Part shown: positions 8,265 through 15,684 of the stretch, in pieces
Numbering within the stretch: the stretch's first letter is position 1
Layout of the letters: the number at the start of each line of letters is the position of its first letter
Source of the DNA: Streptomyces sp. NRRL F-6131
GTDB lineage: Bacteria; Actinomycetota; Actinomycetes; Streptomycetales; Streptomycetaceae
Direction of reading: 5' to 3'
Length of the DNA: 64,000 bases
Assembly: GCA_000719695.1 (NCBI GenBank)
Contig: JOHN01000033.1
Coordinates: forward strand, 32,232-96,231
The notes under the pieces: model-generated
The model's input: only the letters and a program-made list of their open reading frames with translations
Database searches by the model: none
What the model was told of the DNA's origin: nothing
Program-made: the position numbers and the translations under genes

Positions 8265-9535
8265 ACCTGGACTCCCAACTCCTGGCAGAAACGGCGAAGC
8301 TCCGGGATGGCACCGCGCCGGTCGCGAGCGGCCATGTCACCGGCCAGCTCCAGCACGCTGGGCCGTCGACGGATGTCCTCCGAGGCACAGCTCTCCGCGA
8401 TCCTGAGCGCTTTGTATCCCTCGGCCAGTCTGCCCTGCTGGCTGTAGGCCCGTGCAGCCTCCACCCACAGTGCTGCCCGGCGCTCCGGGACCGGGATGCG
8501 CCTGCGCATCAGGGGCTGGGCCGCTTCCAGCGCCGTTCCCGCGTCGCCCAGGACGACCGAGGCGCTCACCGAGTGGAGTGCGACGTTGGTCGGACTGAAG
8601 TTCGCCCAGGCTTCTGGGCTGTCGAGGTCGACGTAGCGCGCGACATCCTGGGCCTCGGTGAGGAACTCGGCGGTCGTGGCGCGGTCGCCGCCGGCGCTTG
8701 CGGCCGTGACCCCGCGAAGGAGCATGAGCCCCAGCGCGGCGAGGTACTCGGGCGGGCGCCGGTCGTAGCTGCCGGAGAGTTGGTCGGCGGTGTGTCGAAT
8801 GAGGGTGACGGCGGGCACGGTGTGCCGGTCGCGCGCGAGGACGTGCGCCTGGACGCGGACGCTGGAGGCCATCACGACGGGGTCGGCGCTCCGTTCGGCC
8901 TCGGCCATGGCACGGCCGACCGCCAGCCAGGCGTTGCCGTGGTCGCCGAGCTTGAGCAGCAGACTGACCGCGGTCTGGTACGCCGTCGCGAGGAGGCCGG
9001 ACAGGACCTGATCGCCGCCGCGGGAGGCGTCCTGGGCCTGGCGAAGGTCGGAGATCAGCGACGGCAGCGCGCCTTCGAGTTCGGCGTACCGGCAGGTGTA
9101 GAAGAGCTTCCGGGCCTGGGAGAGCCGGGCCGCGAGTGCGGCCTGCGGTTGTGGCGCGTGCTCGGCCGGAAGAGGTCCAGGCAGCAGCGCCTGGACCAGC
9201 TCTATCCCCACGCGGGGACGGGGCGTCGGGGTCGCGAGCGCGGCGACGCTCGCGGCCAGGAAGTTGCGACGGTGCATGTCATCCGTCCTGCTGTCCGCAC
9301 TGGTATGGGAGGACAGGCCGAGGCTTCCCAGCGGGATGTCGAGCACGGCTGCGACAGCGCGCAGGACGTCGATGTCCTGCGTCCCCTTGCCGCTCTCCAA
9401 CCGGCTGATCTTCGACTGGTGGTAGCCCAGTTCGGTGGCCACGTCCGTCTGCGACCGGCCGCTCAACACTCGCGCGCCGCGGATCACCTCACCGATCCCA
9501 CCCGCAGCGGAGTGTCCTTTGGCCGTCCGCGACAT
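8261..9535 (-). CDS. XRE-family regulator with C-terminal TPR-like helices
   Basis: A 424-residue transcription regulator. The ATG at 9535 has GGAGAAG upstream and was preferred to an upstream in-frame start that adds 27 unrelated residues. A helix-turn-helix of the Cro/CI type spans about residues 15-72 (RGARVLSGRSQTDVATELG, then HQSKISRLESG). A linker containing RRNFLAASVAALA follows. About 300 residues of helical pairs then look like tetratricopeptide repeats (for example GNAWLAVGRAMAEAERS and PERRAALWVEAARAYSQQGR). Such proteins usually bind small ligands or peptides through the repeats. It reads away from the island's plus-strand genes and may control both directions. Confidence 0.85.
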   Translation of the reverse strand: MSRTAKGHSAAGGIGEVIRGARVLSGRSQTDVATELGYHQSKISRLESGKGTQDIDVLRAVAAVLDIPLGSLGLSSHTSADSRTDDMHRRNFLAASVAALATPTPRPRVGIELVQALLPGPLPAEHAPQPQAALAARLSQARKLFYTCRYAELEGALPSLISDLRQAQDASRGGDQVLSGLLATAYQTAVSLLLKLGDHGNAWLAVGRAMAEAERSADPVVMASSVRVQAHVLARDRHTVPAVTLIRHTADQLSGSYDRRPPEYLAALGLMLLRGVTAASAGGDRATTAEFLTEAQDVARYVDLDSPEAWANFSPTNVALHSVSASVVLGDAGTALEAAQPLMRRRIPVPERRAALWVEAARAYSQQGRLAEGYKALRIAESCASEDIRRRPSVLELAGDMAARDRRGAIPELRRFCQELGVQV

Positions 9536-9599
9536 GGCTTCTCCTGCCAATGCTGATCCTGCCCTGGCGAGCCGAGCGTAGCCGCACCAGGACAACCCG

Positions 9600-9628
9600 T
9601 CATGCACGATCTGCATGGATCATGCACG
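9600..9628. promoter_or_regulatory. possible operator with repeated TGCA(T/C) boxes in the XRE divergent region
   Basis: TCATGCACGATC, CTGCATGGATC and ATGCACG follow each other as direct and inverted copies, and a further GTGCATCGA lies about 25 bp on. The cluster is 65 bp upstream of the regulator start, within the divergent intergenic region. Binding by the XRE protein is inferred from position only. Confidence 0.35.
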
Positions 9629-9788
9629 CGGAGCCCATGCCCTAACCGTGGTGCATCGAGATGGAGTTGTCTGGTCGTCAGCAGCTCGACCACCCTCGCA
9701 GCTTGCGGTTCCCCGCTCCCGCATGGCCGAGGCCCATCTACGGTCTCTCGCATGCGCGGCTCTACCCAGTGGCTAAGGAGAAGCGCCG

Positions 9789-10073
9789 ATGACCCTCCGC
9801 TCGGACGCACAGAGAGGTGGCGCCATGCACCAGCGGGACGCGGATGCGGTGACCGCGCCTCTCGCTTTGGAGGACGGTCGGGCGTCGAACACAACCGCGA
9901 GCCCCTCAGATCGCGCCGCTGAGCGTCGCGAGCGCCTCGCCACCGCCAGCACCCACGCCCGAGAGATCCTCGACCGCCACCAGTTCGAGGCCGGCCGGTG
10001 CAGCGACGGCCGCGGCCCCTGGCCGTGCAACAGCGTTGTCGACGCGGTCCAAGCCTGCGATGGTGACCAGTGA
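9789..10073 (+). CDS. small conserved-context hypothetical protein
   Basis: A 94-residue polar protein with an AAGGAG ribosome site ahead of its ATG. It has no recognised domain. The middle contains a charged helix (AAERRERLATASTHAREILDR) and two cysteines near the C-terminus. Its last codons overlap the GTG of the following ATPase gene (GTGA), which argues that it is translated. Small ORFs in front of GHKL ATPases are common in Streptomyces regulatory clusters; role unknown. Confidence 0.6.
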   Translation: MTLRSDAQRGGAMHQRDADAVTAPLALEDGRASNTTASPSDRAAERRERLATASTHAREILDRHQFEAGRCSDGRGPWPCNSVVDAVQACDGDQ

Positions 10074-10783
10074 TCGCCTCCACTCACGCTCGACGTATCT
10101 CGTTCATCGGCACCAAGCGCGACCACGTCCCGCCGGCCCGGGAAGCCGTCGTCCGAGTCGCCCGCTCGTGGGGGATCGACCCGACCTCGCTGGGCGACAT
10201 CGCGCTGGTCGCCGACGAACTGCTCGCCAACGCGGTCATTCACGCGCCAGGAAGACTGCTGGTCGGCATCTACCTCTCCCCGGCAGGCGACCGTGTGGTG
10301 ATCGAGGTCTACGACCCGTCGCGCCGGATGCCCACAGAGGCCGCCAACTTCGGCAACGACGAACTGACCACCGGTCGAGGCATGTTGCTGATCGAGGGCC
10401 TGTCGGAGACCTGGGGCGCGCAGCCGACGACCCATGGCAAGAAGGTCTGGGCTGAACTGGCGGTGCCCGCTGTCGCGGTACCCGAACACCATCGCTCGGC
10501 CCGAAGGGCGGCACTCATCGCCAGCCTCGTCCGCACCGACCGTCCCAGGCCCCGGCCTCACACGCCCACCTGGCCAAGCGCCCGCGCGTACAGGTGGTTC
10601 TCGCAGCACCGCTCGCCGCGTGCCCACCGACTCCGCCCGTACCGATGCAGGCACACCGGCCGGGCGGTGACGGGGCCGGTCGCCCTTTCCCCGGGGGGCG
10701 GCCGGCCCAACCCCAGGCAGCCTGCCCGACACAGCCGTATCTGCTCCGCGCCAACTCGGCGCTACGGAAGGATGGATGGATGA
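10070..10783 (+). CDS. GHKL ATP-binding protein (RsbW/anti-sigma-like) with long Arg/Pro-rich tail
   Basis: The first 135 residues form a single HATPase domain of the RsbW type. The N-box ELLANAVIHAP is at 50-60, the G1 region EVYDPSRRMP near 79-88 and the G2 region GRGMLLIEGL near 102-111. Such lone domains act as anti-sigma kinases or signalling modules in actinomycetes. After about residue 140 the frame continues for some 95 residues that are Arg/Pro/His-rich and unlike any domain, ending in a TGA that overlaps the ATG of the kinase-like gene. The tail may be genuine, or the product of a lost stop or frameshift. Start is GTG, overlapping the preceding stop. Confidence 0.75.
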   Translation: MIASTHARRISFIGTKRDHVPPAREAVVRVARSWGIDPTSLGDIALVADELLANAVIHAPGRLLVGIYLSPAGDRVVIEVYDPSRRMPTEAANFGNDELTTGRGMLLIEGLSETWGAQPTTHGKKVWAELAVPAVAVPEHHRSARRAALIASLVRTDRPRPRPHTPTWPSARAYRWFSQHRSPRAHRLRPYRCRHTGRAVTGPVALSPGGGRPNPRQPARHSRICSAPTRRYGRMDG

Positions 10784-11682
10784 GCGACTGGGAGTTCGTG
10801 AAGGACAGAACCGCCACCCAAGGCGCGGTGTGGAAGTCGGCTGATGGCCTGCTCTACAAGCGGACCGGTGGCGAGGATCTGCGGGCAGAGGCCGAGTTCC
10901 AGCGGCTGACCGCCGGCCTCGGCTACCCGGTGCCGGAGATCGTCGACAGCGGGTCCGAAAACGGCGGCTACTTCGTCGTTGAGCGCGCCATCGGAGACAC
11001 CTCGCTGCACGAGGAGGCGCTGGCCGACGCCGGGCGGGACGGTCAGGTCAGCCACCAGGTCATCAGTACGGCAGCCGCCGTCGCATCGAAGCTCCTGCAG
11101 GCCCAGGCAAGGCACCCCCTCCCCGCCACGCCGTGGTTCGAGAAGGCGGCCTTCGCGGCCGAGGTCTTCGAGGAGAACCCGGACTTCGACACCCCGCGCG
11201 TCCACGAAGCGGTCAAGCACGCCCTCGACCGGCTGGCCCGGCTCCCGATGGTGCACGGGCACCTGGACTACGGCCTGCCCAACGTCCTCCAGGCCGGGGT
11301 CATCGACTGGCAGCACCACGGACCGATCCCGCTCGGCTACGACGTCTACCCCGCGCTCGACATCGCGGCCTTCAAGGGCGGCGGCAAGGGCTACAGCATC
11401 ACCCCGGAACAGCGCACCGCCTACACCGCAGCGCTCGACGAGACCACCGCATACCTGATCGGGCAACGCGTCAGCGAGCACCTGGGCGACTTCCTGCTCG
11501 TCAAGTGCTTCTTCTTCCTCGCCCTCATGCGGCCCACCGACCCCACACGGCACGACAAGCACATCAAGTGGCAGTACCGCCGCACCCTTTTCACGATGGG
11601 ACTTGATCAGTATGAGTCGTCCGACACGATCGACACCGGCACCTTCCCCACTCTGGAACGGTTCACCGCTGAACACCGGTAG
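10780..11682 (+). CDS. APH-like (aminoglycoside/choline kinase fold) phosphotransferase
   Basis: A 300-residue protein of the aminoglycoside-phosphotransferase superfamily. The ATG at 10780 overlaps the previous stop (ATGA) and has GGAAGG upstream. The catalytic loop reads MVHGHLDYGLPN near 157, matching H-G-D/H-x-x-x-x-N with the usual first Asp displaced (H-L-D). GVIDWQHHG near 172 is the metal-binding Asp segment. The N-terminal lobe carries LLYKRT as the probable ATP Lys strand. It could phosphorylate a small molecule or a nucleotide-like intermediate. Its position directly before a nucleotidyltransferase and a histidine phosphatase suggests one metabolic route rather than drug resistance; this is inference. 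Confidence 0.72.
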   Translation: MSDWEFVKDRTATQGAVWKSADGLLYKRTGGEDLRAEAEFQRLTAGLGYPVPEIVDSGSENGGYFVVERAIGDTSLHEEALADAGRDGQVSHQVISTAAAVASKLLQAQARHPLPATPWFEKAAFAAEVFEENPDFDTPRVHEAVKHALDRLARLPMVHGHLDYGLPNVLQAGVIDWQHHGPIPLGYDVYPALDIAAFKGGGKGYSITPEQRTAYTAALDETTAYLIGQRVSEHLGDFLLVKCFFFLALMRPTDPTRHDKHIKWQYRRTLFTMGLDQYESSDTIDTGTFPTLERFTAEHR

Positions 11683-12712
11683 GCCGGTCCCCGCCGTCCG
11701 CGACCGCGACTACCTGATGGACCACCACGGAGTCGTCTTCAAGGTCATCGGCGACAGCCACCCCGGCAGCCACTACCTCGGCTACGTCAAGTACCACCCC
11801 GACGAGAAGGGCGACCGGCGGCTGTTCGGCCGGACCTACCGGCAGAACAGCGTCGTGTCGAAGTCCTTCGGCATCCTGGCCGGCAGGCCAGAGTGCTACG
11901 TCTACTCCGACACCCTCGGCTGCGTCATCACCGGCATCCCGCGCGAGGACGTGGCCGTCCACTACTCCTGCCGCCAGGCCCTCGCCGCCATCCACGAGGC
12001 CCCCGGCGCGGTCGCCGACAACCCGGCCGGCAAGGACCTCCTGGCGATCACCGAGTGGATCACCGCGAACGGCGCCCAAGGTCTGATCGGCGTCACCGGT
12101 TCCTTCCTCGTCGGCTGCTTCAACGAGCGCTCCGACATCGACCTCGTCTGCTACGGACCGGAGGGCTACCAGGCCGCACAGGAGCTGTTCCAGCAGGCCG
12201 ACCTGATCCGGCCGTACGACGGAGACGATCTGACTCGGCTGTACATCCGCCGGGCCAAGTATATGGAGGGCAGCTCCTTCGACGCCCTCATCAAGCAGGA
12301 ACGCCGCAAGCTCCAAGGGCTCACCGCCAGCGCTGGCGCGCACATCAACTGCGAACCCATCCGCTCCGACCGCGACAAGACCTTCGCCCGGATCACCTCC
12401 AAGGAGATCGGCGAGATCTCCCTCCTCGCGAAGATCACCGACCACGCCGAGGGCCTCACCACCCCTGCCGTCTACGGGATCAAGGTCAAGACCATCCTCA
12501 GCTCGACCATCGACGAGGCCGACTCCTTCGCCCGCCGGATCACCCACATGCGCTCGTACCTCGGCGCCTACACCGGAGCGTTCCGATCTGGCGACACCGT
12601 CCACCTGGCCGGGAAGCTCGTCCACACCCAGGACGGCGAACACAGCGGCTTCGGCATCGAACTCACCCCCTGGACCGTCAGCGGCTCCTACGTCGCCAAC
12701 CTCGCCGGATAG
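11612..12712 (+). CDS. nucleotidyltransferase-domain protein (MNT/PolB-like)
   Basis: A protein of about 366 residues with a minimal nucleotidyltransferase core. GVTGSFLVGC followed by SDIDLV gives the G-S-x(n)-D-x-D catalytic signature, near residues 160-178. The N-terminal third (VRDRDYLMDHHGVVFKVIG, then SFGILAGRPECYVY) resembles leader regions of archaeal-type stand-alone nucleotidyltransferases. The start is uncertain: ATG 11612 overlaps the kinase-like gene by 71 bp, while ATG 11717 would remove conserved-looking residues. These enzymes transfer NMP to small molecules, proteins or RNA ends. It is 9 bp upstream of the histidine phosphatase, so part of the same operon. Confidence 0.75.
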   Translation: MSRPTRSTPAPSPLWNGSPLNTGRPVPAVRDRDYLMDHHGVVFKVIGDSHPGSHYLGYVKYHPDEKGDRRLFGRTYRQNSVVSKSFGILAGRPECYVYSDTLGCVITGIPREDVAVHYSCRQALAAIHEAPGAVADNPAGKDLLAITEWITANGAQGLIGVTGSFLVGCFNERSDIDLVCYGPEGYQAAQELFQQADLIRPYDGDDLTRLYIRRAKYMEGSSFDALIKQERRKLQGLTASAGAHINCEPIRSDRDKTFARITSKEIGEISLLAKITDHAEGLTTPAVYGIKVKTILSSTIDEADSFARRITHMRSYLGAYTGAFRSGDTVHLAGKLVHTQDGEHSGFGIELTPWTVSGSYVANLAG

Positions 12713-12721
12713 GACCGCACC

Positions 12722-13396
12722 GTGACCCTGTTCGTCATCCGGCACGCCGAGTCCGTCGAGAACGCCGACAAGTACAACGGCTTCTACCAGGACCCCCGCC
12801 CCTACAGCGGAGCCGCCGCGCACGCTATCTCCCGCACCATCGTCGGCCTGACCCCGCGCGGCTTCCGGCAGGCCCAGTGGCTGGCCGGCGTTCTGCCGGA
12901 GCTCGCCGGCCCCGAGCCACACGTCTACACCTCGACCTACCGCAGGGCGATCGACACCGCCGCGATCGCCCTGCCCGCCCTCCCCGACGGCTGGCCCCAG
13001 CAGACCGCGCTCCTGGACGAGCAGCACTACGGCGACGCCACCTACATGACCAAGCGCGAGCTCTACGACAGCTACCCCGCACTCGCCGAGGACCGCCGCC
13101 TGCGCAAGCACATCTGGACCGCGCCGGGCGGCGGCGAGTCACTCGCCGCGGGCGTGCTCAAGCGGGCCGCCGAGTTCGCAGCCCTTGTCCAGGCCAAGAT
13201 CCAGGAATCCCGCACCGTCGTGGCCTTCACCCACCAGACCGCCGCAGTGGCGCTCCGCTCCCTGCTCGAGCTCCGCGCACTGCCCGAGATCCTCGCCGAG
13301 GAGCGGAAGGGCAAGATGCCCAACGCCGCGATCCTCCACTACGAGGTGCACAACGGCCGGTTCACCCGGACAGGAACCACCACCCCACCGATGTAG
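12722..13396 (+). CDS. histidine phosphatase family protein (phosphoglycerate-mutase-like)
   Basis: A 224-residue single-domain histidine phosphatase. RHAES at residues 7-11 carries the phospho-accepting His of the R-H-G/A signature. YTSTYRRAIDTA near 75 contributes the second Arg. FTHQTAA near 170 supplies the C-terminal catalytic His. Start is GTG, 9 bp after the nucleotidyltransferase stop. The family covers mutases, phosphatases and nucleotide-pyrophosphate cleavers; neighbours suggest a dedicated small-molecule or nucleotide phosphatase in the island pathway. The following gene starts 10 bp after the stop, with AGGAGG overlapping the junction. Confidence 0.82.
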   Translation: MTLFVIRHAESVENADKYNGFYQDPRPYSGAAAHAISRTIVGLTPRGFRQAQWLAGVLPELAGPEPHVYTSTYRRAIDTAAIALPALPDGWPQQTALLDEQHYGDATYMTKRELYDSYPALAEDRRLRKHIWTAPGGGESLAAGVLKRAAEFAALVQAKIQESRTVVAFTHQTAAVALRSLLELRALPEILAEERKGKMPNAAILHYEVHNGRFTRTGTTTPPM

Positions 13397-13405
13397 GAGG
13401 AGCCC

Positions 13406-14545
13406 GTGCGACACCTGTTCCTCAACGGGCCCGTCCAGAACGGACCCTTCACCTTCGCCACCCGCCCCGGCAAGGCCGTCGGCATCCGCCTCGCCGCCGC
13501 GCTCAACGCCATCCTCGGCTTACCGCCCACGCCCCACCTGTGGAACACCGTCACCCTCGCCGGAGACCTCCGCCACCGCGAGGCCGACGGCCCGGCGATC
13601 CCCCGCCAGCGCTTCGAGGCGGACCTGATAGCCGACAAGTACCCGCCCGGACAGTCCCCGGCGGGCGGCATCATGACCGACACGGACGCCGAGGTCGCCG
13701 GCCTGGCGCTGGAGATGATCGAGAACAACCTCCGCGCCGGCACCCTCACCATCAGCCGCGAGACCGTCCCCACGTGCCGGGCCTGCGGTCACATGACCGG
13801 CACCGGCGGCCATCCCTGCAACGCCTGCGGCAGCACCGACACCCGAGAACACACCGGCCTCCACCTCGTCGCCGAACTCGCGAAGGACCGCCCCGTCCTC
13901 GACCGCTCGGACATCCACGCCAGCCACCGCCAGCAGCCCAAGCACCTCCAGCACACCGCCGCCAACGTCGCCCAGCGCCTGATCCTCTCCCGAACCCGCG
14001 ACCACGGCATCGACCTCTCGCCCCTCGGACTCAACCGTCTCGTTCTCGACCCACGGGTCGGCATCCACGCCACCGTCCTTGCCGCAGCCCGACGCCATCA
14101 GGCGGACATGGCCGTCATGACCATCACCGAGAACGCGGCCAACCACATCGCCGCCCACGGCCAGCACTTCCGCGAACACTGCGGCATCCGGCTTCAGTAC
14201 GCCCTGCACGGCTACCTCCCGTACGACCACACGGCGAGCCTGCGGCCCCTGCACGAGGCGTACCGAACCACTGAGGAGATCAAGGACGGCTTCGAAAAAT
14301 GGTTCCTACCGCTCTTCTCCCTGAGAGCCAAGACCGGAACTCGGCCGGACCAGCTTCATGCGCTCTTCAAGCACTACATGCGGGCGCACCTGGCCAAGCC
14401 TGTTGTTACGGCCGACGAAGCCGTCGTTGAAGCCGTTCAGCGCTCGGTCTCCGCCGGAGACACGGAATGGATCACGAACAGGCAAGCCTTGGCCCACATG
14501 ATGACTGCCTGCGGAGATACTTCGGGCCACCGCTGCGGAGCGTGA
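13406..14545 (+). CDS. class I aminoacyl-tRNA-synthetase-like (MetRS-like) protein, TTA codon
   Basis: A 379-residue protein with features of a degenerate methionyl-type class I synthetase. The N-terminus LNGPVQNGPF resembles the NGP-x-H-x-GH ATP loop without its histidines. A zinc-knuckle pair CRAC (124-127) and CNAC (138-141) resembles the metal-binding connective peptide. SRTRDHGIDLSPLG near 195-208 resembles the R-x-x-WG-I-P segment, and GIHATVLAAA near 219-228 the later His-containing helix. No KMSKS loop is visible. Start is GTG with AGGAGG. Codon 39 is TTA (13520-13522), so translation should need the bldA tRNA. The assignment is by eye and moderate; the function could be amide-bond or adenylation chemistry. 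Confidence 0.45.
   Translation: MRHLFLNGPVQNGPFTFATRPGKAVGIRLAAALNAILGLPPTPHLWNTVTLAGDLRHREADGPAIPRQRFEADLIADKYPPGQSPAGGIMTDTDAEVAGLALEMIENNLRAGTLTISRETVPTCRACGHMTGTGGHPCNACGSTDTREHTGLHLVAELAKDRPVLDRSDIHASHRQQPKHLQHTAANVAQRLILSRTRDHGIDLSPLGLNRLVLDPRVGIHATVLAAARRHQADMAVMTITENAANHIAAHGQHFREHCGIRLQYALHGYLPYDHTASLRPLHEAYRTTEEIKDGFEKWFLPLFSLRAKTGTRPDQLHALFKHYMRAHLAKPVVTADEAVVEAVQRSVSAGDTEWITNRQALAHMMTACGDTSGHRCGA
13520..13522 (+). promoter_or_regulatory. TTA leucine codon (bldA control point)
   Basis: In-frame TTA at codon 39 of the synthetase-like gene, in a genome where Leu is nearly always CTC/CTG. In Streptomyces such codons tie translation to the developmental tRNA bldA. Confidence 0.7.
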
Positions 14546-14654
14546 CATGGCTCAGTACTGTGCTTCGCCTGCACGCCCTGCCCCATGCTTCCGGCGAATG
14601 CTTCACCCTGGTCCATCAGCGCCGCGCACCGCCGGGTCGGGCGGCACGCGGCCA

Positions 14655-14719
14655 GGCCAGGGGTGGGCACCCGCCGGCAGGCGGGTGGGGGGTGGACGGT
14701 GGGGAACGGTGGTGAACCT
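14655..14719 (+). repeat. right copy of 65-bp inverted repeat bounding the accessory island
   Basis: Inverted partner of 7141-7205. It lies 110 bp after the last island gene. The 14546-14654 stretch between them holds no gene I can support. Confidence 0.8.
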
Positions 14720-14761
14720 GCTCGACGACGCAGCTCGCGCGCGGGCGGGGGCAGCGCGGAA

Positions 14762-14804
14762 AACGCCGCCGCCCGGTACGGGTTCCGTACCGGGCGGCGG
14801 CGTT
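14762..14804. terminator. 20-bp perfect hairpin ending the suf operon
   Basis: Perfect 20-bp arms with a GTT loop (14762-14781 and 14785-14804), 15 bp past the stop of the last suf gene and facing the island. Confidence 0.85.
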
Positions 14805-14818
14805 CGTGCGGGTGGCGA

Positions 14819-15193
14819 TCAGACGTTGAAGCCGAGGGCGCGGAGCTGGTCGCGGCCGTCGTCAGTGATCTTGTCGGGGCCCCACGGGGGCATCCAGACC
14901 CAGTTGATCCGGAGGTCCTTGACCAGGCCGTCGGTGGCGGTCTTGGCCTGGTCCTCGATGACGTCGGTCAGCGGGCAGGCCGCCGAGGTGAGCGTCATGT
15001 CGATGGTGGCGACGTCGGCGTCGTCGATGTGGACGCCGTAGATCAGGCCGAGGTTGACGACGTCGATGCCCAGTTCGGGGTCGACGACGTCCATCAGGGC
15101 CTCGGTCAGGTCCTCGACGGAGACGGTGCCGGCGCTGCTGCCGACGATGCCCAGGGGGGCGTCCTCCGCGGAGGGGGCCTTCTCGTCACTCAT
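14819..15193 (-). CDS. sufT: SufT-type Fe-S assembly factor (MIP18/DUF59)
   Basis: A 124-residue DUF59 protein that helps mature iron-sulfur proteins. The domain begins near residue 25 (EDLTEALMDVVDPELGIDVVNLGLIYGV). It contains the characteristic Cys in TSAACPLTDVIEDQ near residue 75 and the WVWMPPWGPDKIT block near the end. It is the last gene of the suf operon, 21 bp after sufU. In the cytoplasm it probably acts with the SufBCD scaffold in delivery to target proteins. Confidence 0.88.
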   Translation of the reverse strand: MSDEKAPSAEDAPLGIVGSSAGTVSVEDLTEALMDVVDPELGIDVVNLGLIYGVHIDDADVATIDMTLTSAACPLTDVIEDQAKTATDGLVKDLRINWVWMPPWGPDKITDDGRDQLRALGFNV

Positions 15194-15214
15194 GGTTCGT
15201 CCTCCTCTGCGGTG

Positions 15215-15667
15215 TCAGTCGTTGACGGCGGGGTGTTCGGCGAGGGCCTTGGCGGTGGCGTCCTTCCAGGCCATCCAGCTGAGCAGCGCGCACTTGACCC
15301 GGGCCGGGTACTTGGAGACGCCGGCGAACGCGACCGCGTCCTCCAGCACCTCCTCGTCGCCCTCGCCCTGGCCCTTGCTCTGCATCAGCTCCAGGAAGGC
15401 CTCCTGGACCGCCTGCGCCTCGCCCACGGTCTTGCCGACCACCAGGTCGTTCAGCACCGAGGCGCTGGCCTGGCTGATCGAACAGCCCTGGGACTCGTAC
15501 GAGACGTCCGCGACGGTCGAGCCGTCGAGCCTCACCCGCAGGGTGATCTCGTCGCCGCACGTCGGGTTGACGTGGTGCACCTCGGCGTCACCGTCGCGCA
15601 GCCCCTTGCCGTGCGGATTGCGGTAGTGGTCCAGGATGATGTCCTGGTACATCGAGTCGAGCTTCAT
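15215..15667 (-). CDS. sufU: Fe-S cluster assembly sulfur transfer protein SufU
   Basis: A 150-residue SufU. It takes persulfide sulfur from SufS through a zinc-bound active-site Cys. The family cysteines are present: NPTCGDEI near 39, SQGCSISQAS near 65 and VKCALLSW near 130, with the Asp of CGDE as the fourth zinc ligand. The ATG at 15667 fits MKLDSMYQDIILDHYRNPHGKG, the standard N-terminus. It lies 17 bp after sufS in the operon, as in other Gram-positive suf systems. Confidence 0.95.
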   Translation of the reverse strand: MKLDSMYQDIILDHYRNPHGKGLRDGDAEVHHVNPTCGDEITLRVRLDGSTVADVSYESQGCSISQASASVLNDLVVGKTVGEAQAVQEAFLELMQSKGQGEGDEEVLEDAVAFAGVSKYPARVKCALLSWMAWKDATAKALAEHPAVND

Positions 15668-15684
15668 GGTCGCGTGCCCCGTCC

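Noticed and set aside
14467-14715. 82-codon frame across the end of the island
   Set aside because: Overlaps the end of the synthetase-like gene and the inverted repeat; no ribosome site and no protein-like composition.
7141-14719. attL/attR of an integrative element
   Set aside because: The flanking copies are inverted, not direct. There is no integrase, excisionase or tRNA gene. Kept only as an island boundary.
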